This document shows, piece by piece, positions 26,601 through 34,638 of a DNA stretch of 64,000 nucleotides. Under the pieces are notes generated by a model. It worked only from the letters and a program-made list of their open reading frames with translations, was not told the origin of the DNA and searched no databases. Where the stretch lies: positions 434,001-498,000 of the forward strand of contig NZ_JAMHIW010000002.1 of the NCBI RefSeq assembly GCF_023896955.1, written 5' to 3'. Positions within the stretch are counted from its first letter, which is position 1, and each line of letters starts with the position of its first letter. The translations under genes and the position numbers were made by a program. This DNA comes from Micromonospora sp. RHAY321. Its GTDB lineage: Bacteria > Actinomycetota > Actinomycetes > Mycobacteriales > Micromonosporaceae.

Positions 26601-26710
26601 CGAACAGGCCGCTGCCCGAGGGCGACTTCTGGGCGTACACCGAGTACGGAACCAACGGCGCGGTCATCCCTGGCAACCTCGTCTACACGCAGCAGAGTTC
26701 CTGGGAGTAA
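23642..26710 (+). CDS. Secreted S8 subtilisin-like serine protease with PA and PPC-like domains
   Basis: A 1022-residue secreted protease. It has a signal peptide of about 35 residues (cleavage after SASA), an I9-type propeptide to about residue 185, a low-complexity Pro-rich linker, and a catalytic domain with Asp238 (VLDTGIWPES), His308 (GHGTHTAS) and Ser627 (GTSMASPYVAG). A PA insert at about 440-560, an Fn3-like domain (TRTLTNVGKARETY) and a C-terminal PPC-like beta domain complete it. The layout is that of cucumisin-type enzymes. The GTG start has GAGGAG at 23632-23637. It probably degrades extracellular protein. The CebR-like palindrome upstream would tie expression to plant polymer sugars. 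Confidence 0.92.
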   Translation: MATSTSGNRLRRSAIPTLVLAVIAGTTGVAGSASAAPTGPSGSGNSTTGYFTAGSDKRVTLTDGADRRPDGRDAASQRATVDTAGSGTYIVELAEEPLTSYAGGVSGLARTRPDAGDRLDVTSAPARAYRGHLDAQRSAVAAAAGIQVNAAYATAFNGFSAKLTAEQVATLRADKRVRAVTASQALGTRTPPPTASTPGAPPATAPAAPDQPPVGGPARKPVKPGPGTGTGMVIGVLDTGIWPESASFARKMQAPATWRGTCQTGVAFVAEHCNGKIVGARYFADTWLAGGGSVPEGEVLSPRDMSGHGTHTASTAAGLPVSDVTIDGRRFGPVSGVAPDAQIAVYKVLWGGMGFDADIIAGIDAAVADGVQVLNFSIGSDLGDWEANTPIGIAFLNATLAGVFVAASAGNTGIVSGAISNAAPWVTTVGAAVTNLDEATVTLGDGTKLVGGSLDALPGGDSRPMVFGEQAGSPDLGAVYCEPGSLDPAKIKGKVVACALSDTFGSAAEIKAKGGAAMVVFDPVGNYRINSIFNFPVVYLPTEKQAGTLFNYLMRHPTDARVSLRTGGDGSSVPGVPSVADFSSTGPDKVAVGVLKPDLVAPGADIIAAVSPAGNFGRQYDAYSGTSMASPYVAGAAAVLRAAHPNWSPGAVASALRTTATDTVGTSSPLDQGSGFINLAGATDPGLVIEPTAADLVAFSETAVPDGKELNLPAISLREYDGTRPVTLTRTLTNVGKARETYRSSVSGLDGMKVTVSPASVTLAPGRSATVTITLRRGSAPWDRYVTGSIGWRGKAHSARIPVAARPWGIMPRPYGDDGEEFGRMTSGASGSIQPGFTGPLTGRSTGYTPMRRSSYSMPAGVYGGVFDPGATGVKTFDFTVPANTAGIMVETNTDDPNTNLDLYLYKGDTLIYSSDRFWTSAEQAYKFLPEPGRYTAYVFAQFPGGPVVDFQFGHAIVGRNAKYPGATLTLPSTAERGATQGFTLKPNRPLPEGDFWAYTEYGTNGAVIPGNLVYTQQSSWE

Positions 26711-26740
26711 CCCCTAGTCGACCGTGGGGCGGTGCCGACG

Positions 26741-26771
26741 GTGGCGGACGGGGTGGCCCCCCGCCCGCCAC
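26741..26771. terminator. Bidirectional terminator between the subtilase and ThuA-dehydrogenase genes
   Basis: A 13-bp stem with one A-C mismatch (26741-26753 with 26759-26771) and a 5-base loop lies between two convergent stops. Confidence 0.75.
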
Positions 26772-26781
26772 CGCTCGATCA

Positions 26782-29700
26782 TCAGTTGACCGTGATGGTC
26801 AGGTTGGCCGAGCGGGTCTCCCCACCGGTGTAGGTGACCGTCACCCGCGCGGTGAAGGTCCCCTTGCGCGGATAGCTGTGACCGGTCGACCGCAGCGTCG
26901 CGCCGTGGGTGACGGCGGTGTTGTCGCCGAAGTCCCACGCGTAGTCGGTGATGCTCTGCCCGGACGGCGCCGTCGCGGTGGCGGTCAGGGTGGTGCTCAG
27001 CGGCGCGGTGCCGCTGCCCGGGCTGGCCGTGAGGGAGAGCGACCCGCCGGGCTCCTGTTTGACACCGGCCCCGTTGAACCGCAGCCAGTCCAGCGAGAGC
27101 AGGTCCGGCGTGCCGCCGACCTGGGCGGCGTTGACGAACCTCGCGTACAGCGTGGTGGTGCCGGCGGGCTTGTTGGTGAGCGTGACGGTGGGGGAGACCA
27201 GGTTGTCCCATCCGCCGGTCGAGCCGATGGTGGCAGCGCCGATCAGGGTGCCGGTGGGTGAGCCGGTCCGCAGCTCGATGGTGCCGCCGAGCCCGCCGTT
27301 GGTCACCCCGAGGGTCACCGAGCCGATGTTGCGCAGGTCCACCGGCCCGTACGCCACCCAGTCGTTGTGGTCGACCTCGCCGAGCCGCTTGCCGGCGCGG
27401 GCGGTGGCCCGGTCGTTCACGATGATCCCGGACTGGGCGGTGAAGTGCTCGGCCTCCTTGCTCTTGGGCTGCAACTGCGCCCGGGTCGAGCCGGTGAGGG
27501 CCGGTACGCCGCCGGCCGCGCCGCCGTCGGTGTACTGCGCGGTGACCACGGTGTAGAGGTTCTGCCCCGGCCCGTGCCCGTCGCCGGCGTCCGCCTCGGT
27601 GGCGAGCAGCCCCGAGCAGCCGGTGTACACGTCCAGCGGGTGGGCGTGCGAGTCGTGGCCGAGCTGGGTCTGCACGGTCACCCTCGCGCAGTCGATGGTG
27701 GCGTCCTCCGGGTCGGTGACCGTCACCGTGTACGGGATCTTGTCGCCGAAGTCGAAGAACCCGCCGTCGGGAACCGTGATGGTCACCGTGGGCCGGGTGT
27801 TGCCGACCACCACGTCGGTGACCGCGCTGGCGGTCAACCCGTTGCCGCTGTTGCGGACGGTCAGCCGGGCGGTGAACTTCCCGGCGGTCGAGTACGTGTG
27901 GCTCGGGTTGGCGGCGGTGGAGTCGGTGCTGCCGTCGTTGGTGAAGTCCCAGGCGTAGGTGAGCGCCGAGCCGTCCCCGGCGGTCGACCCGGCCGAGGAG
28001 AAGGCGACCGCCAGCGGCGGGCGTCCACTGTCCGGCGCGGAGGTCACCTTCGCGGTCGGGGGCCGGCCGTTGGCCACGTAGTCGATCCGGTAGATGCCGG
28101 CGCCGGCGTTGCTGCCGCCGCGACCGCTGCCGGTGCCCTCGCCGAAGTCGATGACGTAGAGCGACCCGTCCGGGCCGAACTCCGCCTCGAAGGGCTGGAT
28201 CCAGCTCATGTTGCCGAAGATCCCGTTGATGGACTGGAGGTCACCCACGGCCGTCGGGCCGAAGCGCGCGTTGTTGAACGTCTGCGCCGTCTTGTGGATC
28301 GAGAGCGTCTTGAACCACTTGCGGGTGAACTCGTAGGTGAACCACTTGCCCTCGAAGTACTCCGGGAACTTCGTCGTGCGGGTGTTGGCCGGGTCGTGGT
28401 CGTAGACCGGCCCGCTCATCGGCCCGCCACCGCCGGTGCCCACCTCCGGGAACTGGCTGGAGGCGGAGTACGCGTACCAGACCAGCGCCGACTTCGCCGC
28501 CGGCAGGGTGGTCAGGCCGGTGTTGTTGGGGGAGTTGTTGACCGGCGCGGCGCAGTTGAACTTCGCCCCGGAGGTGCTGGTCGCGAAGTTGTAGTCGTTG
28601 AACGGGATGTTGTTGCCCACGCAGTACGGCCAGCCGTAGTTGCCGGCGCTGGTGATCCGGTTGAACTCGACCGTCCCCTCCGGACCACGGTTCGGGTCGG
28701 CGGCCCGGGCGTCCGGGCCGTAGTCGCCGACCAGCAGCGCATTGGTCTGCGGCTCGATATTGATCCGGAACGGGTTCCGCATGCCCATCGCGTAGATCTC
28801 CGGTCGGGTCCTCGCGGTGCCGGCCGGGAAGAGGTTGCCGCTCGGGACGGTGTACGTACCGTCGGCCTGCGGGGTGATCCGCAGGACCTTGCCGCGCAGG
28901 TCGTTGGTGTTGCCGGCGGTGCCCTGGGCGTCCCAGGCGGCCCGGCCGGCGCGCTCGTCGATGGGGGTGTACCCGCTGGAGGCGAACGGGTCGGTGTTGT
29001 CGCCGATCGCGGCGTAGAGGCGGCCGGCCCCGTCCATGGCCAGCGATCCGCCCATGTGCGAGTTGGCCCGGCCCTCACCGCGGTAGGTGGGGATGGCCAG
29101 CAGCCGTTTCTCGGAGGAGAGCGCGACGCTGTTGTTGGCGACCGTGAAGCGGGACAGGTTGAGCTGTTTCAGGGTCTTGTCCGACCAGAGCAGGTAGATC
29201 CAACCGTTGCTGGCGAAGTTGCGGTCCAGGGTCATCCCGAGCAGCCCGTCGGACTGGTCGGTCATCGCCGAGGTGTACGCGAGGTCCAGCAGCGTGGTGA
29301 CCTGGAGGGTGTCGGAGTTGACCACCTTCAACGCGCCGGTGCGCTGGATGTAGTAGACCTTCCGGTCGGGGGCGACGGCCAGCTCGAACGGGTCCGCGAG
29401 GTTCTCGGTGACCAGCCCCACCCGCTCGAAGTTGCTGGTCTCGGTGGCCGAGCAGTCACCGGCGACCGCGCCCGCGGCCCACTCGATGCCGTAGCGCAGG
29501 TGCTCCAGGAACGTCGGGGTGCCGAACTGGGAGCTGGCGTGCCCGCCGGCGGTGAACCAGGACCGGCCGCCGTCGTAGCGCTGACACCAGGAGTACGCGT
29601 GGTCGACGCCCTCGTCCATCCCGGGGATCCCGTCGCGCACCTTGATCTGCGCGAGGGTGTGCACGTTGCCGGTCGGGTTGGTCCGCCAGTTGTACCACTC

Positions 29701-30246
29701 CTCGTTCTGCTCCCACAGCTCCGGCAGGTTCCGGGTGGAGGGGTGCGCCCGGTCGAGCACCTTGACCCGTCCGGGGAAGGTGCCGCCGGTGGCGGAGAAG
29801 TCCGGGTGGTAGTCGAAGATGGTGCCGACCAGGCCCTCGTACCAAAGCCAGTCGCGTTCGCTTGCCGAGGCGGCGTGCAGGCCGGCCCAGCCGCCGCCGT
29901 TGCGGATGAACGTCTGCAACGCCGCGCGCTGGCTGGCGTTGAGCAGGTCACCGGAGGCCGGCGTCGAGTTGGTGTTGTTGAACACCAGGGCGTCGAAGGT
30001 GGCGAGGTTGGCGTCGGTGAACGCGGCCGCGTCGGTGGTGGCGACGACCTCGAAGTTGTGGGTGGTGCCGAGCTGCTGGATCGCGGCGACGCCGGCGGGG
30101 ATCGAGTCGTGGTAGAAGTTGGTGATCTTGGAGAAGACCAGCACCCGGAAGCGGGGGGCGGCCTCGGCGGGCAGAGCGGTGGTGGTGCCCAGGACGGTGG
30201 CGACGGCGAGCAGGGCGAGGCAGAACGCGCGGAGGTGTCGGGGCAT
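26782..30246 (-). CDS. Secreted ThuA - glucose/sorbosone dehydrogenase - PKD - CBM6 - PKD protein
   Basis: A 1154-residue multidomain extracellular protein: signal peptide (1-30, after PAEA), ThuA-like domain (31-260, FSKITNFYHDSIPAG and GGGWAGLHAAS), beta-propeller GSDH domain (about 275-730, with GGSLAMDGAGRLYAAIGD and IYAMGMRNPFRINIEP), PKD (735-825), an unassigned beta segment, CBM6-like lectin domain (940-1063, EAEHFTAQSGI) and a second PKD (to 1154). The GSDH part should oxidise sugars with PQQ or act as a lyase-like propeller; ThuA domains are linked to keto-sugar metabolism. A LacI-type promoter region lies just upstream. The exact reaction is unknown. Confidence 0.9.
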   Translation of the reverse strand: MPRHLRAFCLALLAVATVLGTTTALPAEAAPRFRVLVFSKITNFYHDSIPAGVAAIQQLGTTHNFEVVATTDAAAFTDANLATFDALVFNNTNSTPASGDLLNASQRAALQTFIRNGGGWAGLHAASASERDWLWYEGLVGTIFDYHPDFSATGGTFPGRVKVLDRAHPSTRNLPELWEQNEEWYNWRTNPTGNVHTLAQIKVRDGIPGMDEGVDHAYSWCQRYDGGRSWFTAGGHASSQFGTPTFLEHLRYGIEWAAGAVAGDCSATETSNFERVGLVTENLADPFELAVAPDRKVYYIQRTGALKVVNSDTLQVTTLLDLAYTSAMTDQSDGLLGMTLDRNFASNGWIYLLWSDKTLKQLNLSRFTVANNSVALSSEKRLLAIPTYRGEGRANSHMGGSLAMDGAGRLYAAIGDNTDPFASSGYTPIDERAGRAAWDAQGTAGNTNDLRGKVLRITPQADGTYTVPSGNLFPAGTARTRPEIYAMGMRNPFRINIEPQTNALLVGDYGPDARAADPNRGPEGTVEFNRITSAGNYGWPYCVGNNIPFNDYNFATSTSGAKFNCAAPVNNSPNNTGLTTLPAAKSALVWYAYSASSQFPEVGTGGGGPMSGPVYDHDPANTRTTKFPEYFEGKWFTYEFTRKWFKTLSIHKTAQTFNNARFGPTAVGDLQSINGIFGNMSWIQPFEAEFGPDGSLYVIDFGEGTGSGRGGSNAGAGIYRIDYVANGRPPTAKVTSAPDSGRPPLAVAFSSAGSTAGDGSALTYAWDFTNDGSTDSTAANPSHTYSTAGKFTARLTVRNSGNGLTASAVTDVVVGNTRPTVTITVPDGGFFDFGDKIPYTVTVTDPEDATIDCARVTVQTQLGHDSHAHPLDVYTGCSGLLATEADAGDGHGPGQNLYTVVTAQYTDGGAAGGVPALTGSTRAQLQPKSKEAEHFTAQSGIIVNDRATARAGKRLGEVDHNDWVAYGPVDLRNIGSVTLGVTNGGLGGTIELRTGSPTGTLIGAATIGSTGGWDNLVSPTVTLTNKPAGTTTLYARFVNAAQVGGTPDLLSLDWLRFNGAGVKQEPGGSLSLTASPGSGTAPLSTTLTATATAPSGQSITDYAWDFGDNTAVTHGATLRSTGHSYPRKGTFTARVTVTYTGGETRSANLTITVN

Positions 30247-30276
30247 GGGGGCGCTCCCTGTTGGACGGTGAGGGCG

Positions 30277-30288
30277 GAAAGCGCTTTC
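30277..30288. promoter_or_regulatory. LacI-type operator upstream of the ThuA-dehydrogenase gene (proximal)
   Basis: GAAAGCGCTTTC is a perfect 12-bp palindrome. On the minus strand it lies 15-26 bases after the -10 box and about 30 bases before the ATG. Its half-site matches the operators of the 14-15 kb cluster. Confidence 0.7.
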
Positions 30289-30302
30289 TCGCTGCCCGCA
30301 TC

Positions 30303-30332
30303 ACGGTACTGACAGCCAGTGATGACCGTCAA
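30303..30332 (-). promoter_or_regulatory. Probable promoter of the ThuA-dehydrogenase gene
   Basis: Reading the minus strand, TTGACG (30332-30327), 18 bases, then TACCGT (30308-30303). LacI-type sites lie on both sides of it. Confidence 0.6.
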
Positions 30333-30341
30333 TAGTCCAAA

Positions 30342-30357
30342 GGTAAGCGTTTTCCTG
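30342..30357. promoter_or_regulatory. LacI-type operator upstream of the ThuA-dehydrogenase gene (distal)
   Basis: GGTAAGCGTTTTCCTG differs from the site at 15672 (GGAAAGCGTTTGCCTG) at two positions. It lies just upstream of the -35 box of the minus-strand promoter. Confidence 0.65.
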
Positions 30358-30386
30358 ACCCGATCGTCCCGGCTTCGCCGGTGCCG

Positions 30387-31946
30387 TCAGCTCAGCGGCA
30401 CCTGCGCCGGCCGGTCGCCGTCCCCGGTGACACCGACGCCCTCGGGCGCGGCGATCGGGGCCGTGATGATCCGGCTCGGCAGCACCGGCGCGTCCCGGCC
30501 CGTGCCCCGTCGGCCGTCGCCGTCCCTGGACTGCTCGTGGTAGTCCTGCTCCACGTTCACCGACCAGACGTCGTGCGTGCTGCCGGTGGCGATGTTCTCC
30601 GCCGTGAGCATCGCCGTCAGCATCGAGTGGTCCTGGTTGTTGTAGCGGTGCATGCCGTTACGCCCCACCGGGTGCACGTTCGGTACCGCCTCGGCCAGCC
30701 AGGCCCGGATCACGTCCACGTTGTGCTGGTAGCGCTCGTCGTACACCGGGTACGCCTTCGGCATCCGCACCACGTAACCCGCCTCCACCACGCCCGGCCG
30801 GGCCAGGCCCAGCCGCTCCAGCTCCGCGGTCGCCAGGGCCACCAGGTCGGCGTCCGGGGTACGCCACATCTCGTCGTCCTCGAACACGAAGTACTCCAGG
30901 CCCAGGCAGGTGCGGCCGTCCTTCACCAGGTACGGCGACCAGGAGCCGAAGTTCTGGATCCGGCCCACCCGCACGCCGGGGTCGTGCACGTAGATCCAGT
31001 TGTCGGGGAACGAGAACTCGGCCGGCACCACCAGCGCCACCGTCAGGAAGTCGCGGTAGCGCAGGTCGGCGGCGCAGGCCAGCACCTCCGGCGGCGGCGC
31101 CGGGCGCAGCGCGGTCACCAGCTCCGAGATCGGCATCGACGAGATCACGTGGTCGGCCGGTGTGGTGCGCTGCCCGCCCACGCCGTTGACCGTCACGCTG
31201 GTCGCCCGTCGTCGCTCCGGGTCACGGTGCACGGCGGTGACCCAGGTGCCCGTCGACAACTCCCCACCACGGTCGCGGACCTGCTCGGCGCAGCGCTCCC
31301 ACATCATCCCCGGCCCGTACTTGGGGTACTGGAACTGCTCGATCAGACTCGTCACGTCCGTGCGGTACCGCCGGGGCAGCACCGCGTTGCGGATCGCCTT
31401 GGCCAGGGACAGGTTCTTGATCCGCTGCGCGGCCCAGTCCGCCTGCAACCGGTCCGCCGGCATGCCCCAGACCTTCTCCGTGTACGTCTTGAAGAAGATC
31501 GAGTACAACCGCCAGCCGAACCGGGCCGACACCCAGCCCTCGAAGTGCGACTGGTCCCGCGGCGGGCGCAGCCGGGCCCGGGCGTACGAGCCCAGGCAGC
31601 GGGCCGCCTCCGGCACCCCGAGGTTGCGCAGCGCGTTCGCCGCGCTCAACGGGTAGTTGAACAGCGCCCCCCGGTAGAAGATCCGGCTCATCCGCGGTCG
31701 GGTCAGGAAGTCCTCGTCCGGCAGGATCTCGTGCCAGAACGCCTCCACCCGGGGCACCTTCGTGAAGAAGCGGTGCCCGCCGATGTCGAAACGCCACCCG
31801 TCGCGCTCCACGGTCCGGCTGATGCCGCCGACCACCTCGTCGGCCTCGAAGACCCGTACCGGCAACCCGTGCCGGAGCAGTTCGTACGCCGCCGTGAGGC
31901 CCGCCGGCCCCGCACCGATGACCACCGTGCCCTGCTGCTCGCTCAT
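30387..31946 (-). CDS. FAD-dependent amine-oxidase-like oxidoreductase (UDP-galactopyranose-mutase-like fold)
   Basis: A 519-residue flavoprotein. It has the N-terminal FAD motif [20 protein letters not shown], a [22 protein letters not shown] segment typical of the protoporphyrinogen-oxidase/desaturase/UGM superfamily, and [19 protein letters not shown] near the C-terminal FAD contact. The last 40 residues are a low-complexity tail. Relatives in actinomycetes often sit with glycosyltransferases and are thought to modify sugar nucleotides or lipid-linked sugars. It is divergent from a PIG-V-like mannosyltransferase here, which supports a cell-surface glycan role. The substrate is not known. 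Confidence 0.82.
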   Translation of the reverse strand: MSEQQGTVVIGAGPAGLTAAYELLRHGLPVRVFEADEVVGGISRTVERDGWRFDIGGHRFFTKVPRVEAFWHEILPDEDFLTRPRMSRIFYRGALFNYPLSAANALRNLGVPEAARCLGSYARARLRPPRDQSHFEGWVSARFGWRLYSIFFKTYTEKVWGMPADRLQADWAAQRIKNLSLAKAIRNAVLPRRYRTDVTSLIEQFQYPKYGPGMMWERCAEQVRDRGGELSTGTWVTAVHRDPERRRATSVTVNGVGGQRTTPADHVISSMPISELVTALRPAPPPEVLACAADLRYRDFLTVALVVPAEFSFPDNWIYVHDPGVRVGRIQNFGSWSPYLVKDGRTCLGLEYFVFEDDEMWRTPDADLVALATAELERLGLARPGVVEAGYVVRMPKAYPVYDERYQHNVDVIRAWLAEAVPNVHPVGRNGMHRYNNQDHSMLTAMLTAENIATGSTHDVWSVNVEQDYHEQSRDGDGRRGTGRDAPVLPSRIITAPIAAPEGVGVTGDGDRPAQVPLS

Positions 31947-32130
31947 GCCCCCGCACTCCTGCCCGCCGTGGTTGAGGCGCGGCGCGTACCCGTTCTGCGG
32001 CAGACATCACCCCCGGAAAGGCGCTGGTCGTGCCCGTTTCCGCTCCGGCGGGGCGGGCTGCGGCGTACAACAGGAGGGGCGGCACCCCCGCGGCGGGTGC
32101 GCCGGTGGGCGGACCGGGGGAGCGAAGCGG

Positions 32131-33366
32131 ATGCGCCGGTGGCGGAGCGGCCAGGGGCGCACCCCGACGCTGGCCGTCCGTGCGGCCGGGGCGGGCCGGG
32201 CCGCGTCGCGGCTGGCTCGCCGGGTGCCCGAGCCCTGGCCCTACCTGCTCGGCCTCTTCCTCGGCGCGAAGCTGCTGCTCACCCTGGTCGGGCTGCTGGT
32301 CCTGCACGCCTGGGACGACATCCCCGGCGCGCCGCCGGCCGACGAGACGTTGATGTGGACGCAGCAGCGGGAGATCTCCGGGCACCGGTGGATCTCGCTG
32401 TGGTTCGCCTGGGACGCGATGCTCTACCTGCGGCTGAGCGAGCTGCCGCTGACCGGACGGTGGACGGACTTCGGTTTCCCGCTGCTCTACCCGTTCCTCG
32501 CCCGGCCGGTCGGCGCGCTGCTCGGCGGCGACAACGCCCTGGCCCTGCTGCTGATCAGCAACGTCGCCTTCCTCCTGGCCCTCTGGTACGGCTACCGGCT
32601 GGCCGAACTGCTGCTCGGCGACCCGGACGCCGCCCGCCGGTTCACCCGGTACCTGGTGCTGCTGCCCACCGCGTTCCTGTTCCAGGCCGCGCTGACCGAA
32701 TCGCTCTTCGTCTGCCTCGCGCTGGCCGCCTTCTACCACGCGGAGCGCCGCCAGTGGCTGCTGGTCGGTGTGCTCGGCTACTTCCTGGCGATGAGCCGCT
32801 CGGTCGGCTTCGTCGTCGCGCTGCCACTGGCGCTGGTGCTGCTGCGCCAGCACGACTGGCGGCTCGGCCCGCGCGCCCTGCTCGGCTACCTGCGGATCGG
32901 CTGGCCGTTGCTGCTGCTGCCCGCCGGCTGGTTCACCTTCATGGCGTTCTGCCGGTGGCGGGGCGGGGACTGGTTCGCCTACCAGCACGCCCAGCAGACC
33001 GGGTGGGGGATCAGGGTGCAGAACCCGGTGCCCGTGCTGCTGGGCGGCCTGGCCGGGGAGCCGCGGGACGCCGCCCGGGTCTGGTTCGCCGTGGCCGTGC
33101 TGGCCGTGCTGGTCGCCGGGTTCCGCCGCCGCGAGCTGGCCTACCTGGTGTACGGCGTGCTCATGGTGCTGGTGCCGCTCTCGATGGGCCCGCCGGTCTA
33201 CAAGAGCCTGCTGCGCTACCTGCTCGCCGTGTTCCCGGTGGCGCTGGTGCTGGCCCGGTGGGCGCGCCGCGCCACCGTCGACGTGTGGCTGACCGCGACC
33301 CTCGCCCTGGTGCAGGGAGCGCTGTTCGTCCTCTGGCTCACCTACTGGACACACATGATCATCTGA
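32131..33366 (+). CDS. PIG-V-like polyprenol-dependent mannosyltransferase
   Basis: A 411-residue membrane protein with 8-9 hydrophobic segments. A lumenal-type loop after the first segment carries WISLWFAWDAMLYL, where the WDA acid motif is the likely catalytic site. YLVLLPTAFLFQAALTESLF is characteristic of the GPI mannosyltransferase 2 (PIG-V)/GT-C group. It should use a lipid-linked mannose donor at the outer face of the membrane. The ATG has GGGGGAG 8 bases upstream (32116-32122). It is divergent from the FAD oxidoreductase, with 184 bases between them that show no clear operator. Confidence 0.8.
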   Translation: MRRWRSGQGRTPTLAVRAAGAGRAASRLARRVPEPWPYLLGLFLGAKLLLTLVGLLVLHAWDDIPGAPPADETLMWTQQREISGHRWISLWFAWDAMLYLRLSELPLTGRWTDFGFPLLYPFLARPVGALLGGDNALALLLISNVAFLLALWYGYRLAELLLGDPDAARRFTRYLVLLPTAFLFQAALTESLFVCLALAAFYHAERRQWLLVGVLGYFLAMSRSVGFVVALPLALVLLRQHDWRLGPRALLGYLRIGWPLLLLPAGWFTFMAFCRWRGGDWFAYQHAQQTGWGIRVQNPVPVLLGGLAGEPRDAARVWFAVAVLAVLVAGFRRRELAYLVYGVLMVLVPLSMGPPVYKSLLRYLLAVFPVALVLARWARRATVDVWLTATLALVQGALFVLWLTYWTHMII

Positions 33367-33399
33367 TTGGACCCCCGGCTCGCCGGGCAGGATGGGTCG

Positions 33400-33870
33400 A
33401 TGACCGAGCCACGGGTGCGCCTCGACGACCTGGGCTCCTGGCTGATCAAGGGCAACGCCGACACCGTCGACCTGACCGCCCGCTTCGCCCGGGAGCCCCT
33501 GGTGACCAACTGGTGCGTACGCCCCGGCTACCGGGCGCGGCTGATGCGTGCCGGGCAGCCGGTCGTCTTCTGGGCCAGTGGCAGCCGCGGTCGCCTGCCG
33601 TACGGGGTGTGGGGGGTCGGCCGGGTCACCGGTGCGGCCGAACCGGGACCGCCGGGGCAGCCCTGGTCGGTGCCACTGGACCTGCCCATCCTCGGAGAGC
33701 AGGACCGGGTGCCCCGGCTGCGGCTGCGCGCCGACGACCGGCTCGCCGACCTGGAGGTGTTCCGCCAGCCGCAGGCGGCCAACCCCTCGTACCTGACCGT
33801 GGCCCAGTTCGCCGCCCTGCGTACCCACCTGCCGGAACGAGCGGCCTGGGGTCCATACGCGGACCCATGA
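33400..33870 (+). CDS. EVE-like small protein
   Basis: A 156-residue cytoplasmic protein. It resembles EVE/PUA-fold proteins: SWLIKGN near the N-terminus, a central ARLMRAGQPVVFWASGSRG strand, PYGVWGVGRVTG and the C-terminal LTVAQFAALR. EVE domains bind modified bases in RNA or DNA, but the match is by pattern only. ATG 33400 has AGGA at 33389-33392, 7 bases upstream; the 33 bases from the mannosyltransferase stop may allow read-through from that gene. The function is unknown. Confidence 0.6.
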   Translation: MTEPRVRLDDLGSWLIKGNADTVDLTARFAREPLVTNWCVRPGYRARLMRAGQPVVFWASGSRGRLPYGVWGVGRVTGAAEPGPPGQPWSVPLDLPILGEQDRVPRLRLRADDRLADLEVFRQPQAANPSYLTVAQFAALRTHLPERAAWGPYADP

Positions 33871-34024
33871 CGGCGCAGGTTCAGGGAAGTTGCTGCTTCA
33901 GCGCGTCCGCAGGCAGCAGTTTCCCCAACAGTGCGTGGATCTTGCCGCGCCCCCGGCCCGGGCCCGATCGACGGGCCTGTGCGAACCTGCTACCCGACAT
34001 CTGAACCGCACCCCTGGAGGCCCG

Positions 34025-34582
34025 GTGTTCGCCCTGCCGCTGACCGAGGAGGCCGAGCTGCGCCCGCTGGACCCGTGGCGGGCCGAGGAGTTCCTCGCCA
34101 ATCTGGACCGGGCCCGGGAGCACATCCAGCCCTGGGTGTCGCCGTCCTTCGTCGCCACCGACCTGCCCTCGGCCCGGGCGGTGCTGCAGCGGTACGCCGA
34201 CCGCTGGGCCCGCGACGCCGGCGGCATCTGGGGCCTGTGGTGGCGCGGCACACTGGTCGGCGGCGTCATGTTCGTGTCGTTCGACGCGGATCTGGGCGTC
34301 TGCGAGGTGGGCTGCTGGGTGGAGCCGGCGGCGCAGGGGCACGGGCTGGTCGCGCCGGCGGTCCGCCGCATCGTCGACTGGGCGGTACGCGAGCGCGGCA
34401 TCCACCGGGTGGAGTGGCGCACCAACGCCGAGAACGCCCGCAGCATCGCACTGGCCCGCCGGCTCGGCATGCGCCACGACGGCACGCTGCGCCAGCTCTA
34501 CCCGAGCCCGCAGGGGCGGATCGACCTCGAGGTCTGGTCGGTGCTGGCCGACGAGTGGCTTTCCGGGCCGGCCGTCCGGTAG
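34025..34582 (+). CDS. GNAT acetyltransferase, RimJ/RimL type
   Basis: A 185-residue acetyltransferase with ELRPLDPWRAEEFLANLDRA at the N-terminus, EVGCWVEPAAQGHGLVAPAV (acetyl-CoA loop) and HRVEWRTNAENARSIALARR near the end. This is the pattern of RimJ/RimL-like N-terminal or small-molecule acetyltransferases. GTG 34025 is chosen because TGGAGG ends 4 bases upstream and the conserved part begins there. The 154 bases before it hold no recognised element. Confidence 0.82.
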   Translation: MFALPLTEEAELRPLDPWRAEEFLANLDRAREHIQPWVSPSFVATDLPSARAVLQRYADRWARDAGGIWGLWWRGTLVGGVMFVSFDADLGVCEVGCWVEPAAQGHGLVAPAVRRIVDWAVRERGIHRVEWRTNAENARSIALARRLGMRHDGTLRQLYPSPQGRIDLEVWSVLADEWLSGPAVR

Positions 34583-34638
34583 CCCACCGTCCACTGACGA
34601 CGGCCGGTCCTGTCGTACCCCGGCGGCACCATGCATCC

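Noticed and set aside
27367..30312. A 981-codon open plus-strand frame opposite the ThuA-dehydrogenase gene
   Set aside because: No domain, signal or motif is seen and the composition is that of a shadow frame (Val/Gly/Arg-rich). The minus-strand protein explains the region fully.
30381..34004. A 1207-codon open plus-strand frame across the FAD oxidoreductase and mannosyltransferase genes
   Set aside because: It crosses two well-supported genes on different strands and has no recognisable domain.
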